From: an uncultured bacterium
GTDB taxonomy: Bacteria > Nitrospirota > Thermodesulfovibrionia > Thermodesulfovibrionales > Thermodesulfovibrionaceae
Length of the DNA stretch: 64,000 bases
Direction of reading: 5' to 3'
Assembly (NCBI GenBank): GCA_937924475.1
Contig: CALDSV010000006.1
Span: forward strand, 17,511-81,510
The position numbers were made by a program, and so were the translations under genes. The number at the start of each line of letters is the position of its first letter. Position 1 is the first letter of the stretch. Positions 16,037 to 25,477 of the stretch are shown here, piece after piece. Under the pieces are notes generated by a model. It was not told the DNA's origin. It saw only the letters and a program-made list of their open reading frames with translations, and ran no database searches.

Positions 16037-17653
16037 ATGCAAGAGGCTATGCAAAAGTACTACGAAGAGTTAAAAAATTTCAAAATTCAAGTGCCTGAGA
16101 AATTCTCCTTTCCTCTTGATGTATTTGATAAATGGGGAGATACCCAGGCTTTAATTTGGACTAATGGAGAGACTCTTAAAAAATACTCCTTCAAAGAACT
16201 AACAGTGCTCTCCAGTAAATTAGCTGGTGGATTTAAAAAACTGGGAATCGGCAAAGGTGATAAAGTTCTAATCCTTCTTCCCAATGTCCCTCAATGGTGG
16301 ATCATTATTCTTGCTATTATGAGAATAAATGCTGTGGCAATCCCAGGTACTACTCTTTTAACAGCAAAGGATATAGAATATAGATTAAAAGCTGCTGATA
16401 TTAAAGCGGTAATATCTGATGCTGAAAATGCATCAAAAATAGAAGAAGCAGTCAACAAATACGGAAATGATGTTTTATTGATAAATATAGATAACGTAAA
16501 TGGTTGGAAAAATTATGATGATGTTATAAAGGCTGATGCTTATCTTGGTGAAAGAACTTTTTCTCATGATCCTGCTTTTATATTTTTTACTTCTGGAACA
16601 ACAGGACTTCCAAAAATGGTTTTACATACTCAAGTTAGTTATCCCTTAGCACACATAATTACAGGAAAATTTTGGCTTGACCTTAAGCAAGGAGATATCC
16701 ACTGGAATATATCTGACACTGGATGGGCAAAAGCAGCCTGGTCAAGTTTCTTTGGTCCATGGAATATGGGAGCTACTGTTTTTACCTACTATAGAAAAGG
16801 AAAATTCTCTCCTGCTCTAATTGTAGAAACGCTTAAAAAATACGAAATAAACACACTATGCGGACCTCCTACTGCTTATAGAATGATTGTTAAAGAAGTT
16901 CCTCTTGAAGAACTAAAATTCAAAACAGTAAGACATTTTGTGGCAGCTGGCGAACCTCTTAATCCAGAGATTATAAACTTATGGAAAGAGGCAACAGGTG
17001 AATGGATATACAATGGATATGGTCAAACTGAAACTGTAAATACACTTGCCATGTTTAGATTCGTTCCCATGAAAGCAGGTGCCACAGGTCTACCCACACC
17101 GGGATTTCATATTGATATAATTGATGAAAACGGTAACCCACTTCCACCTAACACTGAAGGTAATATTGCAATTAAAGTAAATCCTGAAAGACCTGTAGGA
17201 TTATTCCAGGAGTATATTGGAGATAAACTTGAGATGGCTGCCGCCTTCAGGGGTGAATGGTACTACACAAGAGACAGAGGATATAAGGATGAGGATGGCT
17301 ATTTCTGGTTTATAGGCAGAGAAGACGATGTTATAATAAGTGCTGGTTACAGAATAGGACCTTTCGAGGTGGAAAGTGCACTTATTAAACATCCAGCAGT
17401 AAAGGAAGCTGCTGTTGTGGCAAGTCCTGATGAAGTAAGAGGAGAAGTAGTAAAAGCCTTCATTGTATTGACATCTGATTATACTCCCTCAGAGGAACTT
17501 ATAAAAGAGATACAGGATTTTGTTAAAAAAGAAACTGCACCCTATAAGTATCCAAGAAAAATAGAATTTGTAGATGAGCTTCCAAAAACAATTAGTGGTA
17601 AAATAAAGAGAAAAGAACTAAAACTTAAAGAATTCGGTAAGTTGCCTAAGTAA
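16037..17653 (+). CDS. AMP-forming acyl-CoA synthetase (acetyl/medium-chain type)
   Basis: 538 residues, an ANL-superfamily adenylating enzyme. The P-loop-like motif FFTSGTTGLPKMVLHT is near residue 180, the A5 motif YNGYGQTET near 325, the TRDRGYKDEDGYFWFIGREDDVI hinge near 415-438, and the catalytic Lys motif PKTISGKIKRKEL near the C-terminus. It converts a carboxylate, ATP and CoA to acyl-CoA, AMP and PPi. The sequence is closer to medium-chain/acetyl synthetases than to long-chain FadD; the substrate cannot be read. The ATG at 16037 follows GGGAGGGG. An acyl-CoA dehydrogenase gene lies 6 kb away. Confidence 0.88.
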   Translation: MQEAMQKYYEELKNFKIQVPEKFSFPLDVFDKWGDTQALIWTNGETLKKYSFKELTVLSSKLAGGFKKLGIGKGDKVLILLPNVPQWWIIILAIMRINAVAIPGTTLLTAKDIEYRLKAADIKAVISDAENASKIEEAVNKYGNDVLLINIDNVNGWKNYDDVIKADAYLGERTFSHDPAFIFFTSGTTGLPKMVLHTQVSYPLAHIITGKFWLDLKQGDIHWNISDTGWAKAAWSSFFGPWNMGATVFTYYRKGKFSPALIVETLKKYEINTLCGPPTAYRMIVKEVPLEELKFKTVRHFVAAGEPLNPEIINLWKEATGEWIYNGYGQTETVNTLAMFRFVPMKAGATGLPTPGFHIDIIDENGNPLPPNTEGNIAIKVNPERPVGLFQEYIGDKLEMAAAFRGEWYYTRDRGYKDEDGYFWFIGREDDVIISAGYRIGPFEVESALIKHPAVKEAAVVASPDEVRGEVVKAFIVLTSDYTPSEELIKEIQDFVKKETAPYKYPRKIEFVDELPKTISGKIKRKELKLKEFGKLPK

Positions 17654-18646
17654 ATGTCATACATAGCTGTCATAGGTGCGGGAAGCTGGGGAACTACCTT
17701 GGCTTCCCTTCTCTCAAAAAAAGGCTTTGATGTGGTTTTATGGGCAAGGGAAAAGGAAATTGCTGACTCCATCAATACTAAAAAAGAAAATACCCTATAT
17801 CTTCCCGGTATCCCTTTGCATGAAAATCTCTTTTGCACAAATAATCTCTTAGAATCAGTAAAAAAAGCCAGATTTATAGTTAATGTAGTTCCTACCCAAT
17901 TTATTAGAAATGTTTTTAACCAAATAAAGGACAAAATAAACAAGGAAACAATAATTGTCAGCGCATCAAAGGGAATTGAGAAAAAAACTCTCCGCACTCC
18001 TTCACAAATTCTTGAGGAGATATTCAATAAAAATGTTTATGTTCTCTCTGGACCAAGTTTTGCAATTGAAGTAGCTAAGGAAAAACCCACTGCTGTAACT
18101 TTATCAGGTATTGACAAAAAGGAAAGGCTTCTTCTACAAGAAATATTCAGTACCAATTACTTTAGAGTATACGAACATGATGATCCCATAGGTTCTGAGA
18201 TCGGAGGAGCAATAAAAAATGTTATTGCCATAGCCTCAGGAATATGCGATGCCTTAGAGCTTGGTAACAATGCAAGAGCAGCACTAATTACAAGAGGTCT
18301 CCAAGAAATTATGAGACTTGGAAAAAAAATGGGAGCAAAAGAGATAACTTTTTCAGGCCTAAGCGGAATAGGCGATCTGTTCCTTACCTGCACATCAAGA
18401 CTTTCAAGAAATTATACAGTAGGATTCAGGCTTGGAAAAGGCGAAAGCATTAGAGAAATATCTGAAAGCATGCGTTCTGTGGCAGAGGGAGTAGAGACAA
18501 GTCAATCAGCCATAGAACTGGCTGGTAAATTAAATATTGAAATGCCTATTACAGAACAGATCTATAAAGTAATTTATGAAGGTAAAAATCCTGAAGAAGC
18601 AACTCATGATTTGATGAACAGAGCATTAAAACCCGAATTTTATTGA
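17654..18646 (+). CDS. gpsA: Glycerol-3-phosphate dehydrogenase [NAD(P)+]
   Basis: 330 residues with the N-terminal dinucleotide loop IGAGSWGTTLASLLSKKG, then VNVVPTQFIR, VSASKGIE, the signature VLSGPSFAIEVAKEKPTAV, and the catalytic Lys region EIGGAIKNVIAIASGI with SGIGDLFLTCTSRLSRNY. It makes sn-glycerol-3-phosphate from dihydroxyacetone phosphate for phospholipid synthesis. The ATG follows the preceding stop with no gap, so it belongs to the same operon. Confidence 0.97.
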   Translation: MSYIAVIGAGSWGTTLASLLSKKGFDVVLWAREKEIADSINTKKENTLYLPGIPLHENLFCTNNLLESVKKARFIVNVVPTQFIRNVFNQIKDKINKETIIVSASKGIEKKTLRTPSQILEEIFNKNVYVLSGPSFAIEVAKEKPTAVTLSGIDKKERLLLQEIFSTNYFRVYEHDDPIGSEIGGAIKNVIAIASGICDALELGNNARAALITRGLQEIMRLGKKMGAKEITFSGLSGIGDLFLTCTSRLSRNYTVGFRLGKGESIREISESMRSVAEGVETSQSAIELAGKLNIEMPITEQIYKVIYEGKNPEEATHDLMNRALKPEFY

Positions 18647-18677
18647 AAACATATTCATTTCTTTGGTATTATTCAAT

Positions 18678-19364
18678 ATGTTTTTAACGATAATAGTTAT
18701 TTTTCTCTTCTTCCTTAATTGCATTGCCTGGGGGCAAAAAATTTGCATTAAGGAAATTGACGGAGAAAAGGTTTATACAAACCTTTGTGTTACAAAAACA
18801 AAAGCAGTTTCATTAAATAAATCTTCCTATAAAATTAACAATCAGTCCTACAAAAATCTTCCGAGAGAACTTTCAATTTTCTCAAGAGAGGAATTAGAAA
18901 AAATTGTTGAAGAAAAGGCTAAAATTTATGGAATAGATGCTAAACTAATTAAAGAAATTATAAAAGAGGAATCTAACTGGAATGTTTATGCCGTCTCCCC
19001 GAAAGGAGCCATGGGAATTATGCAGCTCATGCCATCAACAGCTCTTCTTTTAGGAGTAAAAAATCCTTTCGACCCTCAAGAAAATATAGACGGTGGTATA
19101 AGATATATTAAATATCTTCTGGATAAATTTCAGGGTAATATAAACCTCGCTTTGGCAGCCTACAATGCAGGACCAAACTTGGTTGAATCCTTAGGTAGAG
19201 TTCCAAAAATAACTGAAACCATTCAATATGTTGCTAATATTACGAGAAGATACTTTGGGATTTCATCGCCAGACTTAGAAAATTATACCTATAGAAAGAG
19301 AACAAACCCTATAAAAGCTATCTATATGTCTGACGGAACTATACTCTACACTAATAGATACTGA
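18678..19364 (+). CDS. Lytic transglycosylase (SLT domain)
   Basis: About 228 residues with an N-terminal signal sequence (LTIIVIFLFFLNCIAWG) and a C-terminal SLT domain: KEIIKEESNWNVYAVSPKGAMGIMQLMP with the catalytic Glu in the EESNW segment, then the conserved NIDGGIRYIKYLLDKF and LALAAYNAGP. It cleaves peptidoglycan with formation of 1,6-anhydro ends. A short N-terminal domain with KICIKEIDGEKVYTN resembles the small beta domain (DUF4124-like) of periplasmic proteins. I use the ATG at 18678; a TTG at 18663 is also in frame. It lies in the gpsA-nadA operon. Confidence 0.9.
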   Translation: MFLTIIVIFLFFLNCIAWGQKICIKEIDGEKVYTNLCVTKTKAVSLNKSSYKINNQSYKNLPRELSIFSREELEKIVEEKAKIYGIDAKLIKEIIKEESNWNVYAVSPKGAMGIMQLMPSTALLLGVKNPFDPQENIDGGIRYIKYLLDKFQGNINLALAAYNAGPNLVESLGRVPKITETIQYVANITRRYFGISSPDLENYTYRKRTNPIKAIYMSDGTILYTNRY

Positions 19365-19373
19365 GGTGGGATT

Positions 19374-20297
19374 ATGAAAGAGCAAATGATAGAAGAAATC
19401 ATAAAATTAAAAAAAGAAAGAAATGCCATAATTCTTGCCCATAACTATCAGAGAGAAGAAATACAGGATTTAGCCGACTTTGTAGGTGACTCCTTAGAAT
19501 TAAGTAGGAAAGCAACTGAAGTTGAATGTGAGGTAATAGTTTTTTGTGGCGTTCATTTTATGGCTGAGACAGCTGCAATTCTAAATCCAAATAAAATCGT
19601 GCTCCTTCCTGAGATTGAAGCTGGTTGTCCTATGGCTGATATGATTAATGGTGAAAAACTTAAAAAATGGGCTTTACAGTATCCTGATGCTTCTGTGGTC
19701 TCCTATGTTAATACAACTGCTGAGGTAAAAGCTCTCAGTTATGTTTGTTGCACCTCTGCTAACGCAATAGAAATTGTGAAAGCTGTTCCTCATAAGAGAA
19801 TTCTTTTTGTCCCTGACAAAAACTTAGCCTTCTGGGTAATGAAAAATATACCTAATAAAGAAATTATACCTTGGGAGGGCTTCTGCCCAACTCACTTTAT
19901 GATAAAAAAGGAAGATGTAATTCGTGCAAAGGAGCTTCATCCTCAGGCCTTAGTTGTAGTTCATCCTGAATGCAGACCAGAAGTAATAGATTTGGCTGAC
20001 CACGTAGCCTCCACTTCAGGAATGGTAAGATTTGCTAAATCTTCCACATCAAAAGAATTTATTATTGCAACAGAATTAGGATTGCTACATAGACTTAAGA
20101 AAGAAAATCCTGACAAACATTTTTATCCTGCTAAAAAGACCATGATTTGTCCGAACATGAAGATAACAACTCTTGAAAGTTTATTAAGAGCTCTGAGGGA
20201 GATGAAATATATAATTAAAGTCCCAGAAGAAATTAGAATAAAAGCAAAAGAAGCTTTAGATCGCATGCTTGAAATTTATAAACCACAATCTAAATGA
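19374..20297 (+). CDS. nadA: Quinolinate synthase A
   Basis: 307 residues. It starts with the family segment AIILAHNYQREEIQDLADFVGDSLELSRKA. The three Cys expected to bind the [4Fe-4S] cluster are in FCGVHFMAETA, the GFCPTHF region and the C-terminal CPNMKITTLESL. It also has the HPECRPEV motif and STSGM. The enzyme condenses iminoaspartate with dihydroxyacetone phosphate, so gpsA two genes upstream shares its substrate. A GAGGTGGG ribosome site precedes the ATG at 19374. No nadB or nadC is in the window. Confidence 0.97.
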   Translation: MKEQMIEEIIKLKKERNAIILAHNYQREEIQDLADFVGDSLELSRKATEVECEVIVFCGVHFMAETAAILNPNKIVLLPEIEAGCPMADMINGEKLKKWALQYPDASVVSYVNTTAEVKALSYVCCTSANAIEIVKAVPHKRILFVPDKNLAFWVMKNIPNKEIIPWEGFCPTHFMIKKEDVIRAKELHPQALVVVHPECRPEVIDLADHVASTSGMVRFAKSSTSKEFIIATELGLLHRLKKENPDKHFYPAKKTMICPNMKITTLESLLRALREMKYIIKVPEEIRIKAKEALDRMLEIYKPQSK

Positions 20298-21367
20298 AGG
20301 AAAATTCCCTACAAAAACTAATCAAAGAAAAAATAAAAAAACAAGGTCCTATTCCCTTTGATGAATTCATGAATATGGTTCTTTATGAACCGGAAGTGGG
20401 ATACTATATGAGGAAAGAATTAAAAATCGGAAGAGAAGGTGATTTTTTTACTGCTTCCCATCTTGGTAAAACTTTTGGCATACTTTTATCAGAAGCCATT
20501 GTAAAATTATGGAATAAATTAAAGTGTCCTAAAAATTTCTCCATAGCTGAAATCGGACCTGCTATGGGATATCTTGCAGAAGATATTTTAGAGGAACTCT
20601 TAAAGAGAGATTTCCCTTCTCATATTGAATTTAACTATATTCTTATTGAGATAAACCCCACATTGATAGAGCATCAGAAAGAAGTATTAAAAAAATACAA
20701 TAAAAAAACTACTTGGTACAGTTCAATTAATGAGGTTAAGCCTATCAATGGTATTGTAATAGTGAATGAAATTTATGATGCTTTTGCAGTTCGGATTTTT
20801 GAGATAAGAAACCATAAAGCCTTTGAAATATATGTGGCATTGGATAAAGAAAATAATTTCATTGAGACTTTAATGCCAGCAAGAAAGGAAACATTAGATT
20901 ATTTAGAAGAATTTGCTCCACAAGTTTTTCAAATTGAAGGATATCGCTCTGAAGTAAATCTGAGGGCAAAGGACTTTACTCTGCAACTTTTCAATTTGCT
21001 CCAAAAGGGATATATCTTAATTTTTGACTATGGCTTTGAGGCAGAGGAGTATTATGTTCCTTTTAGAAATAGAGGAACTCTTATGTGCTATTTTAGACAT
21101 ACAATGAATGAAAATCCCTACTTAAACCTTGGTCAACAGGATATAACTTGCCATGTTAACTATTCAGCCCTCAAAAAATGGGCTCAGGAAGCAGGATTTA
21201 CCATAGAAACTTTTACCACCCAAAGTAAGTTTCTTCTCTCACTCTGTGATGAAAGACTACTTATGAAACTTCACAAGGAAGGATTAATTGACAAATTTAA
21301 AAGGCTAATTCTTCCCCAAGGAATGGGAGAGACTCATAAAGTATTGATTTTATCTAAATTATTTTAA
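20294..21367 (+). CDS. SAM-dependent methyltransferase, MidA/NDUFAF7 family
   Basis: 357 residues. The N-terminus IPFDEFMNMVLYEPEVGYY with GREGDFFTASHLGKTFG, then the SAM-binding IAEIGPAMGYLAEDIL, identifies the family (PF02636, formerly DUF185). The later GYILIFDYGFEAEEYY and DITCHVNYSAL are also typical. The mitochondrial relative NDUFAF7 dimethylates an Arg of complex I; the bacterial substrate is not known to me. It overlaps nadA by 4 bases and its 3' end overlaps that of the convergent CAP-domain gene by 4 bases. Confidence 0.88.
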   Translation: MKENSLQKLIKEKIKKQGPIPFDEFMNMVLYEPEVGYYMRKELKIGREGDFFTASHLGKTFGILLSEAIVKLWNKLKCPKNFSIAEIGPAMGYLAEDILEELLKRDFPSHIEFNYILIEINPTLIEHQKEVLKKYNKKTTWYSSINEVKPINGIVIVNEIYDAFAVRIFEIRNHKAFEIYVALDKENNFIETLMPARKETLDYLEEFAPQVFQIEGYRSEVNLRAKDFTLQLFNLLQKGYILIFDYGFEAEEYYVPFRNRGTLMCYFRHTMNENPYLNLGQQDITCHVNYSALKKWAQEAGFTIETFTTQSKFLLSLCDERLLMKLHKEGLIDKFKRLILPQGMGETHKVLILSKLF

Positions 21368-21924
21368 TAAGGCTTTTTACCCTTTATATTACCTGCAGGA
21401 TTATAATTACAAACCCAAATTTCTTCTCCTCCTTTACATAAGGCTCTACCACATCCTACTTCTTGGGTTTCCCCCCAAATAATTTGAGTATAATGTCTGC
21501 ATTCTTTTCCTAATTTACAACTATTTGAGGTGTAATCATAGTAAAATCTTTCCTGAGCCCAGTATTCAACAACATATTGGGCTTTAACTGGATAATTTGC
21601 CCAGAATATATTTTCTCCATAACTACTTGCCCTATGTATCATTCTACAACCATAAGTCCTACTTAATTTATATGCCCAATCTTGTGCAAGATCTTCCATT
21701 TCAGAGGACCATCTTAAAGAAGGCACCCCTACCTGAGACCGCCACTTATTATGCTCTGTTAATAACTCCATTTTTTCCTTTGAAGAGAGCTCCTCATAGT
21801 ATCTTTTACTTTCAGCGGTATGTTTATGAGCAACACAATTAATTACTGTGAGTGTTACAAAGACAAGCATTAAAACTTTGGCTGTTACAACGAAAAAATG
21901 TGAAAAATACTTAAAAATGCCCAC
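21364..21924 (-). CDS. CAP-domain (SCP/PR-1-like) secreted protein
   Basis: 186 residues with an N-terminal hydrophobic signal or anchor (about 9-32) and a CAP domain. Both CAP signatures are clear: RHYTQIIWGETQEVGCG (CAP1) and VCNYNPAGNIKGKKPY (CAP2), plus LTEHNKWRSQVG and YGENIFW. Cys residues are paired as in eukaryotic PR-1 proteins. The N-terminal Cys in TVINCVAH is not in a good lipobox because Asn precedes it. Function in bacteria is not defined. It is the last gene after the acyl-CoA dehydrogenase, 5 bases apart. Confidence 0.88.
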   Translation of the reverse strand: MGIFKYFSHFFVVTAKVLMLVFVTLTVINCVAHKHTAESKRYYEELSSKEKMELLTEHNKWRSQVGVPSLRWSSEMEDLAQDWAYKLSRTYGCRMIHRASSYGENIFWANYPVKAQYVVEYWAQERFYYDYTSNSCKLGKECRHYTQIIWGETQEVGCGRALCKGGEEIWVCNYNPAGNIKGKKPY

Positions 21925-21929
21925 GAATA

Positions 21930-23090
21930 CTAAATTCCAGCCTTTGTTAGTTCCTTTATTATTGCCTGTCCTATTACATTTCTTTGAATTTGATTTGTGC
22001 CTTCATAGATCTGAAGTATCTTTGCGTCCCTCATCATTTTCTCAACAGGGTATTCCTTCATGTATCCTGAGCCTCCCATAACTTGAACCGCATCTACTGT
22101 TACCTTCATTGCTACATCTGTTGCAAAGGTTTTAGCCATTGCAGAGGCTTTTGTTATATCCTTTGCACCACTGTCAATGTATCTTGCAACAGAATATACA
22201 AGCGCCCTTGCTGCCTCAATCTGAATTGCCATGTCAGCAAGCATATGTTGTACTGCTTGAAAACTTATAACAGGTTGACCAAATTGTATTCTTTGTTTTG
22301 CAAACTTTGCTGCTTCTTCAAAGGCACCTTGTGCCACCCCCACTCCTTGTGCTCCCACACCTACACGGCTCTGATCAAGAGTTTTCATAGCAACAATAAA
22401 TCCCATTCCTTCTTTACCAAGAAGATTTTCTTTTGGAACTCTGCAGTCTTCAAAGATTAATTCTCTGGTGGCAGAAGCTCTTATCCCCATTTTGTTTTCC
22501 TTTTTACCAAAACTGAAACCAGGAGTACCTTTTTCCACTATAAAAGCTGATGCTCCTCTTGCTCCTTTACTTTTGTCTGTAAGGGCTATGACTGTATAAA
22601 TTTCTGCTTCTCCTCCATTAGTTATCCATTGTTTTCTTCCATTAAGAATATAGTAATCACCATCCTTAGTAGCTATGGTCTGAATACCACCAGCATCACT
22701 TCCAGCATTTGGTTCTGTAAGAGCAAAGGCAACGAGTCTTTTACCTTCAGCAATGTCTGGAAGATATTTCTGTTTCTGTTCCTCATTACCAAAAAGAAGA
22801 ATAGGATAAGTACCTAAGGCATTTGCTGCATAGGTAGTGGAAACTCCAAGACAAATCCTTGATAACTCTTCCACTACTAAACAAAGTTCTAAAGCACCAG
22901 TACCAAGACCACCATATTGCTCAGGGATGAAAACTCTAAACATATCTGCCTGAGCTAAAATTTTCATAATTTCCCATGGAAACTCTCCAGTCTCATCAAA
23001 TTCTGCCCGCACAGGTAAAATATGTTCCTCAGCAATCTGCCGTGCCAATTCTTTTATCATTTTCTGGTCTTCTGTTAAAAAATAATCCAT
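21930..23090 (-). CDS. Acyl-CoA dehydrogenase
   Basis: 386 residues, typical length. It shows VAFALTEPNAGSDAGGIQT (FAD/substrate-binding signature), QWITNGGEAEIYTVIALTD, the QFGQPVISFQAVQHMLADM segment, and the C-terminal VQVMGGSGYMKEYPVEKMMRDAKILQIYEGTNQIQRN containing the catalytic Glu of short-chain enzymes (YEGTNQIQR). It oxidises acyl-CoA to enoyl-CoA using FAD. No electron transfer flavoprotein gene is nearby. With the AMP-forming synthetase at 16037 it hints at short-chain acid metabolism. Confidence 0.95.
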   Translation of the reverse strand: MDYFLTEDQKMIKELARQIAEEHILPVRAEFDETGEFPWEIMKILAQADMFRVFIPEQYGGLGTGALELCLVVEELSRICLGVSTTYAANALGTYPILLFGNEEQKQKYLPDIAEGKRLVAFALTEPNAGSDAGGIQTIATKDGDYYILNGRKQWITNGGEAEIYTVIALTDKSKGARGASAFIVEKGTPGFSFGKKENKMGIRASATRELIFEDCRVPKENLLGKEGMGFIVAMKTLDQSRVGVGAQGVGVAQGAFEEAAKFAKQRIQFGQPVISFQAVQHMLADMAIQIEAARALVYSVARYIDSGAKDITKASAMAKTFATDVAMKVTVDAVQVMGGSGYMKEYPVEKMMRDAKILQIYEGTNQIQRNVIGQAIIKELTKAGI

Positions 23091-23101
23091 CTCAACCTCC
23101 T

Positions 23102-24418
23102 TTAGCCTGATATATCAAGCCCTTCTACAAGAAGGGTTGGTGCTCCTAAATTGCCGTAAAAAGTTAAGTCCGTACCTGTTGCTATAATGTTTTTAAAAAA
23201 ATCTCCTATGTTACCAGAAATAACAACCTCTTTTAATGGATATTTAATTTCACCTTTTTCTATGTAAAGCCCCGCAACTCCGACTGAGAAATCACCACTA
23301 ATAGGATTGGCAGTATGCATACCCATGACATCAATGACATAAATACCCCTGTCTATAATTTTTAATAAGTCCTCAAAAGAATAATTTCTATTTTCTGTGT
23401 CTAAATATAAATTCGTAGGGCCTACAGAGATTCCTCTATCTGTTCTCAAAGCATTCCCTGTTGAGCTTTTTAATCCAGCTCTTTTAGCAGTATAACTGTT
23501 ATGCATTAAACCTTTAAGAACTCCTTTTTCAATGAGAAATTTCCTCTTAGTAGGAACTCCCTCTCCATCAAAAGGTGTGGAACCAAACCTCTCCTCTAAT
23601 AATCCATCATCAATTATGTTTATCTTGTCGTTTATTACTAATTTATCCATTTTATTGATAAAAATTGACTTACCAAGGAAGAAATTTTCCGCTGAGAGAG
23701 ATTTAGAGATAAGTTCAAGAAATTCAACTGCTACTGCAGGAATAATTAATCCGTAACCTTTTAAAGATTTAATTCTCTTACCATTAAGCAATAAAGTAGC
23801 TTTAGCAGCAGCATCCCTTCCTATCTCAAAAAAATTGACATTTTTTAGAAATCTTTCAGCTCTGTAGGACCATCCCATTTGAGAGTCTAAATCTTCTGCT
23901 ATGGCCATAATATGAGCAGTTATTTGGCTAAAATTATAGGAAATCTCTAATCCCTTTGAATTTATAAACCCTTTTTCATCGAAGGACACATGAACTTCAC
24001 TGTTTCTTAACTTTTTTACTCTTTTATCCTTAAAAGCTCCCTTTTGCATCTCTACCAAAAAATCTGTCAAATTATCACTTACCTTTTCCAGCTCCCTATC
24101 ATATACCTGCACTTCTTGTAATTGCCCGGGTTCAGGAATTTCTGAGAATTCATCGGGATCAGAATTCTCAGCCAGCATAATGGCATGATTAAAGGCATCA
24201 CTTATTCTGTCAAGGGAAGTGCAAGTAGCAAAGCCTATTTTACCATCCTTTAGAACTCTAATTGAAAAAAGCTCCCTTACTGCCACTTTATTTTTATCAA
24301 AATCAAAATCTTTACCTTCTAAGGAAAAGGATTTTCTTCGCAAAAAATAAATTTCCCAGTGAGCCTTTATAGATGAAATTTTCCTTAAAATCTCATTCAA
24401 AATAGGTTGCTGAGGCAT
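23102..24418 (-). CDS. TldD/PmbA family protein (TldE-like)
   Basis: 438 residues of the TldD/TldE (PmbA) family: VRELFSIRVLKDGKIGFATCTSLD near the N-terminus, and in the C-terminal part STPFDGEGVPTKRKFLIEKGVLKGLMHNSYTAKRAGLKSSTGNA and NPISGDFSVGVAGLYIEKGE. No HExxxH zinc motif is seen, which fits PmbA/TldE rather than the catalytic TldD. TldD/E complexes cleave unfolded or modified peptides. A TldD partner is not in this window. The N-terminus overlaps queD by 26 bases. Confidence 0.85.
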   Translation of the reverse strand: MPQQPILNEILRKISSIKAHWEIYFLRRKSFSLEGKDFDFDKNKVAVRELFSIRVLKDGKIGFATCTSLDRISDAFNHAIMLAENSDPDEFSEIPEPGQLQEVQVYDRELEKVSDNLTDFLVEMQKGAFKDKRVKKLRNSEVHVSFDEKGFINSKGLEISYNFSQITAHIMAIAEDLDSQMGWSYRAERFLKNVNFFEIGRDAAAKATLLLNGKRIKSLKGYGLIIPAVAVEFLELISKSLSAENFFLGKSIFINKMDKLVINDKINIIDDGLLEERFGSTPFDGEGVPTKRKFLIEKGVLKGLMHNSYTAKRAGLKSSTGNALRTDRGISVGPTNLYLDTENRNYSFEDLLKIIDRGIYVIDVMGMHTANPISGDFSVGVAGLYIEKGEIKYPLKEVVISGNIGDFFKNIIATGTDLTFYGNLGAPTLLVEGLDISG

Positions 24419-24761
24419 TCTCTGACTCCCACACAGTAACTGAATGAATTCTTACAAGGGTCTCCCTAAATTGATCTTTAAGTTCATGATAAAGCCACTT
24501 TGCAATATTTTCACTGGAAGGATTTATCTGGGTGAAGGGATAAACTTCATTTATAAAGGTATGGTCTAATTTAGAGACCACTTTTTCAGTTATACTTTTT
24601 AATTCTTTAAAATCTATAGCAATCCCAATATCATTTAAATATTCAGAGAATACCTCCACCTCCACCTTCCAATTATGTCCATGAATGTTTTCACACTTTC
24701 CCTTATATCCTCTTAATTGATGAGCAGCATCGAAATCTGTGATTATCTTGAGTTTATACAT
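24393..24761 (-). CDS. queD: 6-carboxy-tetrahydropterin synthase-like protein
   Basis: 122 residues, the usual size of the QueD/PTPS fold. Zinc-binding His residues are in FDAAHQL and IHGHNWKV, the catalytic Cys in GKCENIHGH, and SKLDHTFIN, NPSSENIAKWLY and SVTVWESENASATY complete the signature. It probably makes 6-carboxy-tetrahydropterin for queuosine. The symbol assumes the queuosine role because PTPS paralogues with other functions share these motifs. It overlaps hpt by one base. Confidence 0.88.
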   Translation of the reverse strand: MYKLKIITDFDAAHQLRGYKGKCENIHGHNWKVEVEVFSEYLNDIGIAIDFKELKSITEKVVSKLDHTFINEVYPFTQINPSSENIAKWLYHELKDQFRETLVRIHSVTVWESENASATYFE

Positions 24762-25285
24762 TACTTAGCTTCTTTTTTGAATATCGTAAGGTAGGGGATA
24801 TTTCGAAAAGTCTCCTGATAATCAAGCCCATATCCCACTATAAATTTATTAGGCACTGAAAAACCAACATAGTCAACAGGAACTTCCACTATTCTTCTCT
24901 CTTTCTTATCAAGAAGCACGCATATTTTTAGAGAGGATGGTTTTTTTTCGAGGATTTTGTCTCTCAGGTATTGAAGAGAGATACCTGTATCAATTATATC
25001 ATCTACCAAAAGAATGTCTTTACCCTCCAATTCCTCCTTAGGGAAATAATGAATTTTTACCTCACCAGAAGTAGTATCCTTTATGTAACTGGAAGCTATT
25101 ATAAAATCAATTCGTAAGGGGCTTTTTATGTGTCTTATGAGATCTGAGAAAAACATAAAGGAACCCTTTAGAATACCTATGGCAAGAAGATCTTTTTTAT
25201 CATAATCCCTTGATATTTTTTGGGCAAGCTCCCTTACTTTTCTCTGAATTTCCTCTTCAGTAATAAGTGGTGTTCCAATAAACAT
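24761..25285 (-). CDS. hpt: Hypoxanthine phosphoribosyltransferase
   Basis: 174 residues. The PRPP-binding loop ILLVDDIIDTGISLQYL, the N-terminal KRYDKKDLLAIGILKGSFMF-type segment and the C-terminal VDYVGFSVPNKFIVGYGLDYQETFRNIPYL are diagnostic. It salvages hypoxanthine or guanine to nucleotides. The ATG at 25285 lies only seven bases from a TATAAT -10 element and has no Shine-Dalgarno sequence, so its mRNA is probably leaderless. It heads a five-gene minus-strand operon (hpt, queD, pmbA-like, acyl-CoA dehydrogenase, CAP protein). Confidence 0.96.
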   Translation of the reverse strand: MFIGTPLITEEEIQRKVRELAQKISRDYDKKDLLAIGILKGSFMFFSDLIRHIKSPLRIDFIIASSYIKDTTSGEVKIHYFPKEELEGKDILLVDDIIDTGISLQYLRDKILEKKPSSLKICVLLDKKERRIVEVPVDYVGFSVPNKFIVGYGLDYQETFRNIPYLTIFKKEAK

Positions 25286-25292
25286 GGTTTAT

Positions 25293-25321
25293 ATTATAAC
25301 AAAAAATCTGAATTCGTAAAA
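25293..25321 (-). promoter_or_regulatory. hpt promoter, probably leaderless
   Basis: TATAAT at 25293-25298 on the minus strand is separated from the hpt ATG by seven bases. The -35 (TTTACG or TTTTAC near 25315-25321) is weak. Transcription should begin at the start codon. Confidence 0.55.
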
Positions 25322-25346
25322 ACATAAAATTCTTTCATTGTAAATT

Positions 25347-25369
25347 AAAAAAAAGGGTATACCTCCCTT
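25347..25369 (-). terminator. Terminator downstream of the flagellin/fliDS run
   Basis: On the minus strand AAGGG (25365-25369 side) and CCCTT (25353-25357) form a short stem with a 7-base loop, followed by a run of eight T. It lies about 110 bases past the FliT-position gene and before the hpt promoter. The short stem makes it moderate. I see no gene in the rest of 25286-25477. Confidence 0.5.
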
Positions 25370-25477
25370 ATCATCCCAAATCCCTTAAAATTCTAAAAGA
25401 TGAGATTGCTACGGGATAAAAGAAATCTTAACCATCTTGAAGGTCAAAAAATAAAGTTTCCTAATACAGATCTTCCA

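Noticed and set aside
14951-16098. Frameshift or fusion at the aroE/acyl-CoA synthetase junction
   Set aside because: Both genes are complete; the extra plus-strand frame at 15892-16098 is only the inverted repeat read through.
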